Positions 1 through 9,371 of a stretch of DNA of 64,000 nt are shown piece after piece. Source of the DNA: an uncultured Lachnospiraceae bacterium (GTDB lineage Bacteria > Bacillota > Clostridia > Lachnospirales > Lachnospiraceae). Under the pieces are notes generated by a model, which made no database searches, was not told where the DNA came from, and was given only the letters and a program-made list of their open reading frames with translations. The number at the start of each line of letters is the position of its first letter. Position 1 is the stretch's first letter. The stretch is from NCBI GenBank assembly GCA_910578175.1, contig CAJTPF010000015.1, positions 1-64,000 on the forward strand, written 5' to 3'. Position numbers and translations under genes: made by a program.

Positions 1-3000
1 AACTCAATCATACTCACCATGGCCTTCAGCATCAAAGTCCCTGCCTGTGCCGCCGCATATCCGCCAACTGCAATCATACTGTAGCGCAAAACATTCATCA
101 TTCCAGGGATTGCTAAGACTTCAAGAACATTCCCGCTCGGATCCGAATACATCACCGGATTTCCCCCCGCATACAGATACCTGTTCTGTGTCAGCGGACT
201 CTCCAGCTCTCCTTCATAACTGTCCCTCTGCGTAAACGTCGCCGTCAGCGGATTCATATACCTTGCCCGCAGATAATAAAGACCCGTAGCCTCATCCATC
301 TGCTCCCCACAGTAATAATACATATTCTCCGTATCCCCGTTTTTAACCAGCCGGATACCATACGCATTATAACTATAGCTGTCCGTCAATCCACCGCTCT
401 GATCCGCAAGATTTCTCACATTACCATGCCCGTCATACAGATACCACCAGACATCACCGGCTGCATCCCGTTCCGGTTCAACGGCCTCTGACCGGCACAC
501 AAGCTGTCTTCCTCTTGTATAATAAACGATATTCTCCTTCGAATCTTCCGGCTTCCCATCTTCCGTATTTCTTCCATCGGAAACCTTCTTCTCCACCAGC
601 ACCTGCGTATAAGAACCCGACTTGTCATTCACATAATGGGTGATCACACCTTCTGCCTGTTTCCGGTTCCGGGCGCCTTCCCAGTCATATCCATAGGTTT
701 CCTCAGCTTTCCCTTCTGCGGTCTCTGCCACTGCAGACACCATATGTCCCGACAGATCATACCCATACCGCTGAATCTGGTCCCCGGATACCTCCTGCAG
801 CAGATTCCCGTCTCCGTCATAAACATATTCCGTGACATGAATGTTACCATCGGTGGTCTCCAGTTGTTCTTTTATCAGCTGGTTCCGCTCATTATAAGTA
901 TAGGTAATACTTCCTTCCCGTAACTCCTCCTCTGCCTCCGGATCCAGCAGCCGCTCCACATCTCCCTCAAAGCGGACGGTCTGTGATACCCGGTTGGAAA
1001 CCCTATCATATCCATAAGAAAATGTTACCGCTCCTGCTTTATTTTGTATCATCTCCGACACCAGACGGTTCAGACTGTCATATCCGTACAGGGTAGTCTT
1101 TTCCTCCTGCTCCCCTTCCGCATGTACTGCTGTCTCATGGATTTCCAGTACTTCCCCATTGGTTCCCGTGACATAATTATATTCTGTCACACAATGCTCT
1201 GCCGCGTCAATGGTTTTTATCTTTTTTATAAAACCGCAGACATCATACTCATAAACAGTGGTCAGACCATTATTTCTGGACTCCCGGTTTAAGGTTCCGT
1301 CCACATTGTAAGAATAAATAATTGTATTCCCATAACTGTCACTGACCCTGGTCATTCTTCCGTTTTTATCATATTCATAAGCGGTACTTCCATAAATACC
1401 ATCTTCACTCCGGGCCGTCACCGAAGATTTCCTTCCGTATTCATCATAAACATAGGACAAAGTATCTCCGCTACAATCCGTAACAGAAACCAGTCTTCCC
1501 AGACTGTCGTAAACATAGTGTACGGTTCCGTCTGCATTCGTAACAGCCGTCAGACGCCCTGCCGAATCTCTGGTATAAACAGTAGTTTCCGTAGGCTCTG
1601 TGGAACCCTCTTCCCAGTCCGCCGGGTAACGGACGGTACGAATCAGAAAATCCTGTGCATCATAGGTATGACAGGTACGGATTCCGGTAGCTGATACCTC
1701 TGCCGCCAGATTTCCGGCAGTGTCATACTCCCATGTATGAAGCCTTCCCATACCATCGGTTTCGGAAATCCGCCGGCCCAAACTGTCATACTCATAGATG
1801 ATAACGGCTCCTTTTGCATCCGTAACTGCAATCAATTCCCCAAGATTGTCATATTCATAGGTTGTGGTATTTCCTTCCCCGTCCGTAACGGAAGTCAGAC
1901 GGTTGGCATTATCATAACCATACAAGGTAACGGTTCCATAGGAATCGGTTTCCTTTACCAGACGGGAACGGGCATCATATTCCATCCGGGTGACAGAACC
2001 ATCCGGCGCCGTTACTGCTGTCAGATTTCCGGCAGCATCATATTCATATCCGGTGGTATGTCCCAGCTTATCCGTCATGGAAATCATCTGGGACAGGCTG
2101 TTATACCGATAGGTAATGGTATTTCCGTCATCATCGGCAATCTCTGTTGTTCTGCCCAGAGCATCATATTTATAAGCGGTAACACATCCGGTAGCGCTTA
2201 TACTAGCCGTCAGATTTCCGTTGGCATCGTATTCATATTTGGTGGCAGTTCCGTCCGGCAGGAGCGTTTCAACGGTTCTGCCCAGCTTGTCATACCGGTA
2301 TTTCTTCACCAGCCCCTGACGGTCGGTGGAAGTAAGCAGATTTCCATTGGCATCATAGGTAAATATTTCGGTGGTACCATCGGAGTAACTGACAGCGCTG
2401 ACATTTCCCAAAGCATCATAACTGTATGCAGTACGTCTGCCGTTTTCGTCTGTCATGGCAAGCACCCTGCCGTTTTCATCATATTCCAGATGTGAAATAT
2501 TCCCCTGACTGTCTACGGTTGCAGTCAGATTTCCGGCAGTGTCATATACATACGTATTCCGAATGGTCTGACTGCCGTCTTTTGTCATCTTTGTAAACTC
2601 GGTTCCTGTGCAATTTCCCTTTTCATCATAGAGATAGGTAATGATATTGCCTTCCCCGTCAGTGGTAGTGGCAACTTCCCCGTTCTGATCATAGGTAAAA
2701 GTAACAACAGAACCAAGGGAATCGGAAATACTTTTTGGTTTACCGTTTTTCTCATAAGTATACTCCGTAATGTTTCCTGCAGTATCCGTTGATGATGTAA
2801 TATTTCCGTTGGTATCATAATGAATCAGCGCGGACAACAGATTGTCCTGCGTAATCGAAAGTATTTCATTATTAGAACCGTAATGAATCTCCATGGACTG
2901 ACCCAGTGCATTTTCAACGGAAATACGATTATTTTTCTCATCATACCCATACCTTGTCACATTCCCCAGTCCATCCGTCTGACTCAGCAGATTATTCTGT

Positions 3001-6000
3001 TCATCAAACGTATTGGTGGTCACGGTTCCCAAAGCATCCACTGTCTTTATGATATTTCCATTTTCATCATAAGTATAAACCGTTACATTTCCCAGACGGT
3101 CACGGACCGTTTCTGTCCTGCCCTCCATATCATGGGTATACTCCATACGGTTTCCATCCGCATCGATGACCGCGATCAGTCTGCCCTCTTCATCATACTC
3201 ATTTCTTGCCATAGCAATTCCCGACGGGTCTATGATATCAATCAGATTATGCTCCTCATCATATGTAAAAGAAACGGTTCTTCCCGCATCATCCGTAACA
3301 CTCACCAGATTTCCCCGGCTGTCATAGCCGTACTCTGCCGAATGGATCACTGTTTTCTCTCCGTTTTTCAGTGTTTTGCGTTCCTCTGCCTTCGTGATCC
3401 TGCCCTGTGTATCTCTGGTAAAAACAACTCCGGTTCCGTCGGAATGGGTAAATGCATTCCTGCTGATCGTCAGAATATTACCGTTGCTGTCCTCCATTTT
3501 CTTAAGACCGTATCTGCCATCCAGATACAACTTTGTACCGTCTTCTCTGGTCAGTATGTAAGAATGACTGTTAAACATGGTTTCATCTTCAAATAACAAC
3601 TGACCGCCCTGAACCATGGCATGATTATCTCCGTCCAGTTCCAGTGTCAGCTTTGGATTTGTAACACATTCAAAACTTATTGCCACCTCATAGATCGGTA
3701 CCAATGCCTGACGTTCCGGCGACAGTTTTAACCGGAACCGGTCGCTGGTTCCGTCTCCATAGGTTACAGTTACATCATGACATTCCGTCTGGGTCATATA
3801 ATATCCGGTGGATAACTTCTCTCCCACCTGGATCATATCATATCCCTGTGTAATGTCCGATGCCTCGCTTAAAGTCACACTCTGCAGTCCGAGACTCCAT
3901 CCGAATCCAAAGTCCCCGCTCCGTTTATTTCTGCTGTCATAGCTGCGGATCACGGTCAGCGGCACTCCTGCCACATTGGAAGAAATATCTGTAAAACTTA
4001 AAGACATGGCTCCGATCTTTAAATTACCTTCCACATTGATATCCCGTTCCACCCATACACGGTTTCCGCCATTGTCCACAACGGTCAGCCGCAGTGCATA
4101 TCTGCCGTTTAAAAGTTTTGTGGCATCCAGACTTCCAAGGATTCCGTCTTTTACCGGTTCATCGGAAGTAATGATTTCTGTATAACCCTCGCTTCCCTCC
4201 ATGCGATACTCCAATTTATAATAGGCCAGAGAAGTTTCATCCCATGCGGTACCGGTAATCTCTGTCTTTTCTTTTATTACGGAATCAATTTCCGGTGTAA
4301 GCAGCACCGCTTTCGGATGTATACGATCCCTGGTATCTAAAAACCGTACCCGTTCCGTAACGGTCTGAAGTTCTCCCTTGACAACTGCAGAAAATACCAG
4401 TTCCATTTCACCAGCTTTGGTTCCGGTAACCGCCGCCGTTCTTCCGTTTATAGCGATTTCCCTGCCGTCTGCCGTCAATGTCACCTGTTCTGCACCCAGA
4501 GGATAAGTCACATATGCCTGAATCGTATCCCCTGCATTTGCAAGTGTGGTAGAGAGCAAAAGCGAAATTTTTCCTCCCTGTTCCGAATCTCCTTCGCCAT
4601 CTCCATCTTCGGTTTTGTCACCCTGATAATCTCCCAGAATGGTCTTATTTTCCGTTACGGTAACGGCATAATCAGCACGCCGGTAATTACCTGCCATATC
4701 TTCGGCTTCCACTCTTACCGCATATTGTCCGGCAGAATAATCTTTCCAGATATATTCTCCAATCGTTCCGTCAACAATATTTTCACTGCCTTCTGCCATA
4801 CAAACCATGTCCGGATCTGTCACTTCCGATTCCGCTTTCCAGGTAGTTACCCGGTAAGACTTCAGATTTTCATCGGTAATGGTTCCGGTCAGTGCGAGTT
4901 TCAATCCTTCTTTTTCGATCACGGCAGTCAGAACCCCTGAAATCACCGGGGCGGTAGTATCGGTATTTTGCATGATCTCCGGCTGCTCCGTTTCTTCCTC
5001 CGAAGTCCTCTTTACATAATCAAAGCCGGATTCCGTGATCGTTTCGTTTCCGGCAGCATCCGTAACCACCAGAAGCAGGCGATAACTTCCGCTCTCCAAA
5101 TCCTCCGTCAGAATTTCTCCCAGCAAATCATTTTCCACCGCTGTAATTCCTGCAGCCACCAGTTCTGCTTCTTCCTGTGATTTCTCTGCCGGATACATTC
5201 TTAATTCATAACCGGATAATGCTGTTTCATCTGACGCCGTACCTATGATGATAATACTGTCTGCGGACTTATCTTCCGCCTTATTTAACCGTATATCGCT
5301 GATTTCCGCTTTCGGTGGAATACGGTCAGAGCTGTTATCCTCCTCAACGGTCAAAAACAGATGAACAGACGTTTCCAGACCTGCCGCATCTTTGGCGCTT
5401 ATCTTAATCTCATAAATACCGCATACCAGTCCTTCCGTATCCAGGGAAGCCAGCACTCCGTCCCTGATTTCCCCGTTTCCTTCTGCCAGCACGGTTTCTT
5501 TCTGTTCCCCGTCCAAATCCTCTTTCTCTGATGCGGTACAAAATTTCTGAGTAATTACATAAGATTTCAATTCCTTATCATCCGTAATACTTCCGATAAT
5601 ATCCGTTTTTCCGGTTATGGCGCCGTTTTTTGGCGAAGTGATCACTATAACCGGCGGAGTTACATCGCTCTTATCCAGTACGCTTACCTTTTTCGTCTCC
5701 GTTGTGGTATTTCCGCAGATATCCACCGCAGTCGCCGTAATTTCCAGTTCTCCGGTTACCCCGGGTGTGTATTCATACCTTCCATAGGTATCCGCAAACT
5801 TTTCCCCGTTGATACAAACCGTAAAATCAGTAATTCCATAGTCATCTGTAGCAGATGCTTCGATATAGAAAGATTTTCCCGGTTCCGTCTCCAGTGCGGT
5901 GACACTTAACAATACCTCCGGCGGCGTATGATCCTCCGGTTCCCGAAACGTTCTGGCCTCTGAAGTCTTTACGGTACAGAGCGCCGGACGGCTTACGGTT

Positions 6001-9000
6001 CCCTCAATATCCGTTGCAAGATACATTATCAGCCACGTGGTTCCTGCCGGAACCGAGGCCGGCATCTTTCCTTCCGTCCATGCGGTATCATGAATTTCCT
6101 TATAATAAAATTTCTCTTCCCGGATTCCCCTGCGGCTGTCTGACGGATGGTCCTCATCCCATGCATCATAACAGACATTTACGGTACATATATCTTTATT
6201 ACCCGCAGATTCCATCACCATTGCAGATACGACCGCCTCTGGCCTGTGCTGGGATAAAATCAGTTTTTTATAATCATCCAGATCCGACCAAAGAACAAAG
6301 GATGACAAGGCTGGATTGCCACCGGTAGGGTCGTCGCTTACCCGAAGACTGATTTCATATGCTCCTGTCTGTTCAAACATGGTAATCGGTACCGCTGTCT
6401 GAATATGCCGTACTTCTCCCTCTTCTCCGTTATGTTCCCCAAAGACGGTAGCATCATGGACATAAGTCCATTCCTGCGCGCCTGCCGGGTCTCCCTCCGG
6501 ATCATGATAGGTACCGGTATATGCCACCTGTTCATCGGCAGCCAGCGTATAACCAATGGAATAATCTTTTGATCTTACATCCGCTATGATTGCCTGCAAA
6601 ACTTCTTCTGCCGCTTCCGGTACGGATAATGATGTTTCCTCTCCCAAACCTTCCGAATCCCCGACGCGTATGGCAGTTCCTTTTCCATCCATTATATTCA
6701 GCAATCCGTTATACTCTTCCATGGTAATATCATTTCCCAGTCCATAGAACCGGACGTCTTTCCCTAGCAGCGCCGCTGCCGTATCCGCCATCCGGTCCGT
6801 ATCCATAAATTCCGGAACCGCAGTCTGACTAAAATGAATGACATAATGATTGGTTCCCGGTGTCCAGTCATGTTCCGCTACCACGTTGGACAGACTTTCT
6901 CCCCGAATGGTCTGCATAACAATATTCTTAAAGGTAAAATAAGACTGCTGATTGCAGGCATGATTTTTATGACTGATGATCGGTCCGTAACCATAGGCTT
7001 TTTCCTCATGTTCCGGCAGTACAAATTCATTAATGACAAGGGTATCCCCGTCAAATACCGTAACCGTGTGATCATCCACGATTATTTTAAAATGATGCTC
7101 CGCATAAAGATTAGAAATGCGGAACGTCTGCAGAAGCTTACCGGTCTGACTCACATAGTTATAAGTTCCGTTTCTGAATTTATCTAAATTTGTTTTATTT
7201 ATCTGTACCAACTGTAAACCGGACTGGGTTACCAGGATACAATACCCCTGAATATAATTTTCCTCCTCCGATACCATGGTATTAAAAAGGAAACCGCCAC
7301 CCTCCATACTATGCCAGTTAGTGCTGTCTCTCTGTAAATCAAAGTCAAAAACTTTTCTGCTGCCATCTTCATCTGCCACATAGAGAAAATCCTTGATTGA
7401 CTTAACGGAATATCCCATCATGGTAATATCATTTTCTTCATACAGAATATGCTTCGGCATAGTCGGCAGATAAGTATCCTTATAATTATAGTGGTCATAC
7501 TCCTTCCAGGCAAAGGTATCCTGTGCCGTTAACGCAGAGGTGGAAACGGTGCTGACTTCCGCCTGAATTCCCTGTTCCTTCAGAATCTCCCTTGCCCGTT
7601 CTCCTGCCGCTGCATACTGCTCCAGACAACTGCTGTCAACATTTCCTACGGTAAAAATAATATCCGCAATCTTACTTTTCTCCATGGACATGGAAGAAGA
7701 CGGCGCCTGATTGGTGATGGTGAAGGTTGTATACTTCTCCGGCAATCCATTTGTGTCTCCCGACAGATAAGCGCTTTCCCCGATCAGCGACGGAATCGTA
7801 TCATCAAAATGTTCCCGTACCGTCTGCACTACCTTATAATTTCCCACCGAAGACAGATGAAGTACTGTTTCCGTTTCCTTTAAACCGGAAGATGGAACCT
7901 GTATACTTTTCAGTATCTCTTCCTCAGAAAAGAAACCGTCATTATCAACATCATAATAAATATCATATATGCGGGAAATAATGGTATCCCCCACCTCGGA
8001 CAAAGATTTATCCGTTAAGGTAATAACTGCCGTTCCATTCCCATCTCTTATATAGACAGAATCCTCCCTGTCAAAAGAAAATCCCGCTGTCGGTGCTTCA
8101 TCGGCTGCAACGGTAACCTCCGTTTCGGTCTGAAACTCCTCTTCCCCATCGGTTACAACTGCAGTGATCCGGTAAGTTCCCGCCTTTGTAAAAAGCAGTT
8201 CCCTGTGATTCCACAAAGCAGCGGCATCATCAAACCTGACATATTCCTCCTCTGCCCCGTTTTCTGTTTCGTTTCGAAGCCCCATTTTCTCAATGGAAAT
8301 AACCGTCTGGTCTGTCAGAAGCCGCTCCGTCTCTCCGGTAACGCTTAAATCCAATGTTAACTTTCGATTCTCTTTCCTGTTTCCCGTAAGCTTCAATTCC
8401 ATAGAATCGATCTGTGTCTTTTGCTTTCTCGGTACATAAGGACATACATATCCCGTATCATCCCACCCCTGAACCTTAACACAGTTATTTCCTGCCTGAT
8501 ATTCCTGATAACTTAACGTCACCGAACAGTTCCAAAGGGTATCCGCACTTCCCCGCCAGAACCTTAATTCCGTACTGCCTGCTTCTTCTTCCGTAACCGT
8601 ATAGGTAAAAACATCTTCTTCGATTTCATTGATCAGTCTGACCGGTGAATAATTTGTTTTATCTCCGCCGGAAATACTGATATCACCGCCTCCGTTTTCC
8701 GCCTTGGAAGCTTCCGTAAAATTTATATAAAACCGGGCATCCGCCTGTTTCCATTCACTGAATTCATAATGATCCAGATATATAATGTCTCCTGCCCGGA
8801 ATCCTTCATTTATGTCCCTGTCGCCGCCCCAGAAACCATACTCATGTCCATAAACATAATATGTATTATATCCGTCGCGTCCACCCGCACTCCAGGAATT
8901 CCATTGTGTTGTCCGACCGGAATTCAGCCGGTTAAACGTAACATTATAGGTACTTTTTGGTACCCGTACGCTCCAGGTCCGATTGTCCACAACAGACATG

Positions 9001-9236
9001 ATATAGCGGTCATGGCCATAAGTATTATCCACCAGTTCCATGACCGCATTGTCGTTGCCAAGCCAATGTCCCTCCGTATTATCTACCAGATAGATCGTGG
9101 TATATCCGGCGGCCTCAGCTGCACCGGTATAGGAATCCAGACCCAGACCGGTGATAAGGATGACAATACACAGTAGTATTGCCGTCAGCCTTTTTCCTTT
9201 GTCTCTCCTGCTTGTCTTTGATAAAAGTTTACTCAT
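1..9236 (-). CDS. Giant secreted RHS/YD-repeat protein, C-terminus outside window
   Basis: One frame is open from the ATG at 9236 to the window edge (about 3,078 codons), with an AAGGAGGA ribosome binding site just upstream. The N-terminus has a basic stretch and a hydrophobic segment (AILLCIVILITGLGL), a likely Sec signal. Residues of about 850-1750 hold several Ig/PKD-like segments beginning with D-x-TPP motifs. An RHS-wall entry (SYDSRNKRSGDFGFGWSLG) lies near residue 1760, and dozens of YD repeats (G-N-I-T-x-Y-x-Y-D type) run from about 1960. The core ends near residue 3035 with ARYMNPLTATFTQRDSYEG and YLYAGGNPVMYSDPSGN. After the core there are about 50 hydrophobic residues (GGYAAAQAGTLMLKAMVSM) before the sequence runs out. 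In this family the tip after the core is the variable, often toxic, part; it cannot be seen here. Role is probably cell-surface interaction or contact-dependent antagonism (inference). Confidence 0.9.
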   Translation of the reverse strand, partial: MSKLLSKTSRRDKGKRLTAILLCIVILITGLGLDSYTGAAEAAGYTTIYLVDNTEGHWLGNDNAVMELVDNTYGHDRYIMSVVDNRTWSVRVPKSTYNVTFNRLNSGRTTQWNSWSAGGRDGYNTYYVYGHEYGFWGGDRDINEGFRAGDIIYLDHYEFSEWKQADARFYINFTEASKAENGGGDISISGGDKTNYSPVRLINEIEEDVFTYTVTEEEAGSTELRFWRGSADTLWNCSVTLSYQEYQAGNNCVKVQGWDDTGYVCPYVPRKQKTQIDSMELKLTGNRKENRKLTLDLSVTGETERLLTDQTVISIEKMGLRNETENGAEEEYVRFDDAAALWNHRELLFTKAGTYRITAVVTDGEEEFQTETEVTVAADEAPTAGFSFDREDSVYIRDGNGTAVITLTDKSLSEVGDTIISRIYDIYYDVDNDGFFSEEEILKSIQVPSSGLKETETVLHLSSVGNYKVVQTVREHFDDTIPSLIGESAYLSGDTNGLPEKYTTFTITNQAPSSSMSMEKSKIADIIFTVGNVDSSCLEQYAAAGERAREILKEQGIQAEVSTVSTSALTAQDTFAWKEYDHYNYKDTYLPTMPKHILYEENDITMMGYSVKSIKDFLYVADEDGSRKVFDFDLQRDSTNWHSMEGGGFLFNTMVSEEENYIQGYCILVTQSGLQLVQINKTNLDKFRNGTYNYVSQTGKLLQTFRISNLYAEHHFKIIVDDHTVTVFDGDTLVINEFVLPEHEEKAYGYGPIISHKNHACNQQSYFTFKNIVMQTIRGESLSNVVAEHDWTPGTNHYVIHFSQTAVPEFMDTDRMADTAAALLGKDVRFYGLGNDITMEEYNGLLNIMDGKGTAIRVGDSEGLGEETSLSVPEAAEEVLQAIIADVRSKDYSIGYTLAADEQVAYTGTYHDPEGDPAGAQEWTYVHDATVFGEHNGEEGEVRHIQTAVPITMFEQTGAYEISLRVSDDPTGGNPALSSFVLWSDLDDYKKLILSQHRPEAVVSAMVMESAGNKDICTVNVCYDAWDEDHPSDSRRGIREEKFYYKEIHDTAWTEGKMPASVPAGTTWLIMYLATDIEGTVSRPALCTVKTSEARTFREPEDHTPPEVLLSVTALETEPGKSFYIEASATDDYGITDFTVCINGEKFADTYGRYEYTPGVTGELEITATAVDICGNTTTETKKVSVLDKSDVTPPVIVITSPKNGAITGKTDIIGSITDDKELKSYVITQKFCTASEKEDLDGEQKETVLAEGNGEIRDGVLASLDTEGLVCGIYEIKISAKDAAGLETSVHLFLTVEEDNSSDRIPPKAEISDIRLNKAEDKSADSIIIIGTASDETALSGYELRMYPAEKSQEEAELVAAGITAVENDLLGEILTEDLESGSYRLLLVVTDAAGNETITESGFDYVKRTSEEETEQPEIMQNTDTTAPVISGVLTAVIEKEGLKLALTGTITDENLKSYRVTTWKAESEVTDPDMVCMAEGSENIVDGTIGEYIWKDYSAGQYAVRVEAEDMAGNYRRADYAVTVTENKTILGDYQGDKTEDGDGEGDSEQGGKISLLLSTTLANAGDTIQAYVTYPLGAEQVTLTADGREIAINGRTAAVTGTKAGEMELVFSAVVKGELQTVTERVRFLDTRDRIHPKAVLLTPEIDSVIKEKTEITGTAWDETSLAYYKLEYRMEGSEGYTEIITSDEPVKDGILGSLDATKLLNGRYALRLTVVDNGGNRVWVERDINVEGNLKIGAMSLSFTDISSNVAGVPLTVIRSYDSRNKRSGDFGFGWSLGLQSVTLSEASDITQGYDMIQVGEKLSTGYYMTQTECHDVTVTYGDGTSDRFRLKLSPERQALVPIYEVAISFECVTNPKLTLELDGDNHAMVQGGQLLFEDETMFNSHSYILTREDGTKLYLDGRYGLKKMEDSNGNILTISRNAFTHSDGTGVVFTRDTQGRITKAEERKTLKNGEKTVIHSAEYGYDSRGNLVSVTDDAGRTVSFTYDEEHNLIDIIDPSGIAMARNEYDEEGRLIAVIDADGNRMEYTHDMEGRTETVRDRLGNVTVYTYDENGNIIKTVDALGTVTTNTFDEQNNLLSQTDGLGNVTRYGYDEKNNRISVENALGQSMEIHYGSNNEILSITQDNLLSALIHYDTNGNITSSTDTAGNITEYTYEKNGKPKSISDSLGSVVTFTYDQNGEVATTTDGEGNIITYLYDEKGNCTGTEFTKMTKDGSQTIRNTYVYDTAGNLTATVDSQGNISHLEYDENGRVLAMTDENGRRTAYSYDALGNVSAVSYSDGTTEIFTYDANGNLLTSTDRQGLVKKYRYDKLGRTVETLLPDGTATKYEYDANGNLTASISATGCVTAYKYDALGRTTEIADDDGNTITYRYNSLSQMISMTDKLGHTTGYEYDAAGNLTAVTAPDGSVTRMEYDARSRLVKETDSYGTVTLYGYDNANRLTSVTDGEGNTTTYEYDNLGELIAVTDAKGAVIIYEYDSLGRRISETDGMGRLHTWEYDTAGNLAAEVSATGIRTCHTYDAQDFLIRTVRYPADWEEGSTEPTETTVYTRDSAGRLTAVTNADGTVHYVYDSLGRLVSVTDCSGDTLSYVYDEYGRKSSVTARSEDGIYGSTAYEYDKNGRMTRVSDSYGNTIIYSYNVDGTLNRESRNNGLTTVYEYDVCGFIKKIKTIDAAEHCVTEYNYVTGTNGEVLEIHETAVHAEGEQEEKTTLYGYDSLNRLVSEMIQNKAGAVTFSYGYDRVSNRVSQTVRFEGDVERLLDPEAEEELREGSITYTYNERNQLIKEQLETTDGNIHVTEYVYDGDGNLLQEVSGDQIQRYGYDLSGHMVSAVAETAEGKAEETYGYDWEGARNRKQAEGVITHYVNDKSGSYTQVLVEKKVSDGRNTEDGKPEDSKENIVYYTRGRQLVCRSEAVEPERDAAGDVWWYLYDGHGNVRNLADQSGGLTDSYSYNAYGIRLVKNGDTENMYYYCGEQMDEATGLYYLRARYMNPLTATFTQRDSYEGELESPLTQNRYLYAGGNPVMYSDPSGNVLEVLAIPGMMNVLRYSMIAVGGYAAAQAGTLMLKAMVSMIE

Positions 9237-9281
9237 ATGTTCCTCCTTATTGTTCATTCGCTTTAGTGAAAATAGCAATTT

Positions 9282-9310
9282 ATTCTATAACCATTTCTGG
9301 CAAATGACAA
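9282..9310 (-). promoter_or_regulatory. Sigma-A-type promoter of the RHS gene
   Basis: Read on the minus strand there is a -35 TTGTCA (9310-9305), a 17-bp spacer and a -10 TAGAAT (9287-9282), about 45 bases before the start codon. This gives the giant gene its own transcription start, separate from the two-component genes upstream. Confidence 0.7.
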
Positions 9311-9317
9311 CAGGTCT

Positions 9318-9351
9318 GGCAAACTTTGCACGCTCAAAGGCAAACTTTGCA
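9318..9351 (-). repeat. Two perfect 13-bp direct repeats upstream of the RHS promoter
   Basis: GGCAAACTTTGCA occurs at 9318-9330 and again at 9339-9351, a 21-bp period (two helical turns). The proximal copy ends 7 bp from the -35 box. Each copy also holds the near-palindrome GCAAAGTTTGC. Two direct repeats on one face of the helix next to a -35 is the usual layout of an activator site. The 21-bp period resembles LytTR-type sites more than the 11-bp boxes of OmpR-type regulators. The regulator is not identified. Confidence 0.6.
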
Positions 9352-9371
9352 TAAAAAAGGCCATTAAACCT

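Noticed and set aside
1737..3596. Two long plus-strand open frames (about 250 codons each) opposite the RHS gene
   Set aside because: They are antisense shadows of the YD repeats, with compositions (Ile/Ser/Gly-rich repeats) imposed by the codons of the real gene, and no ribosome binding sites.
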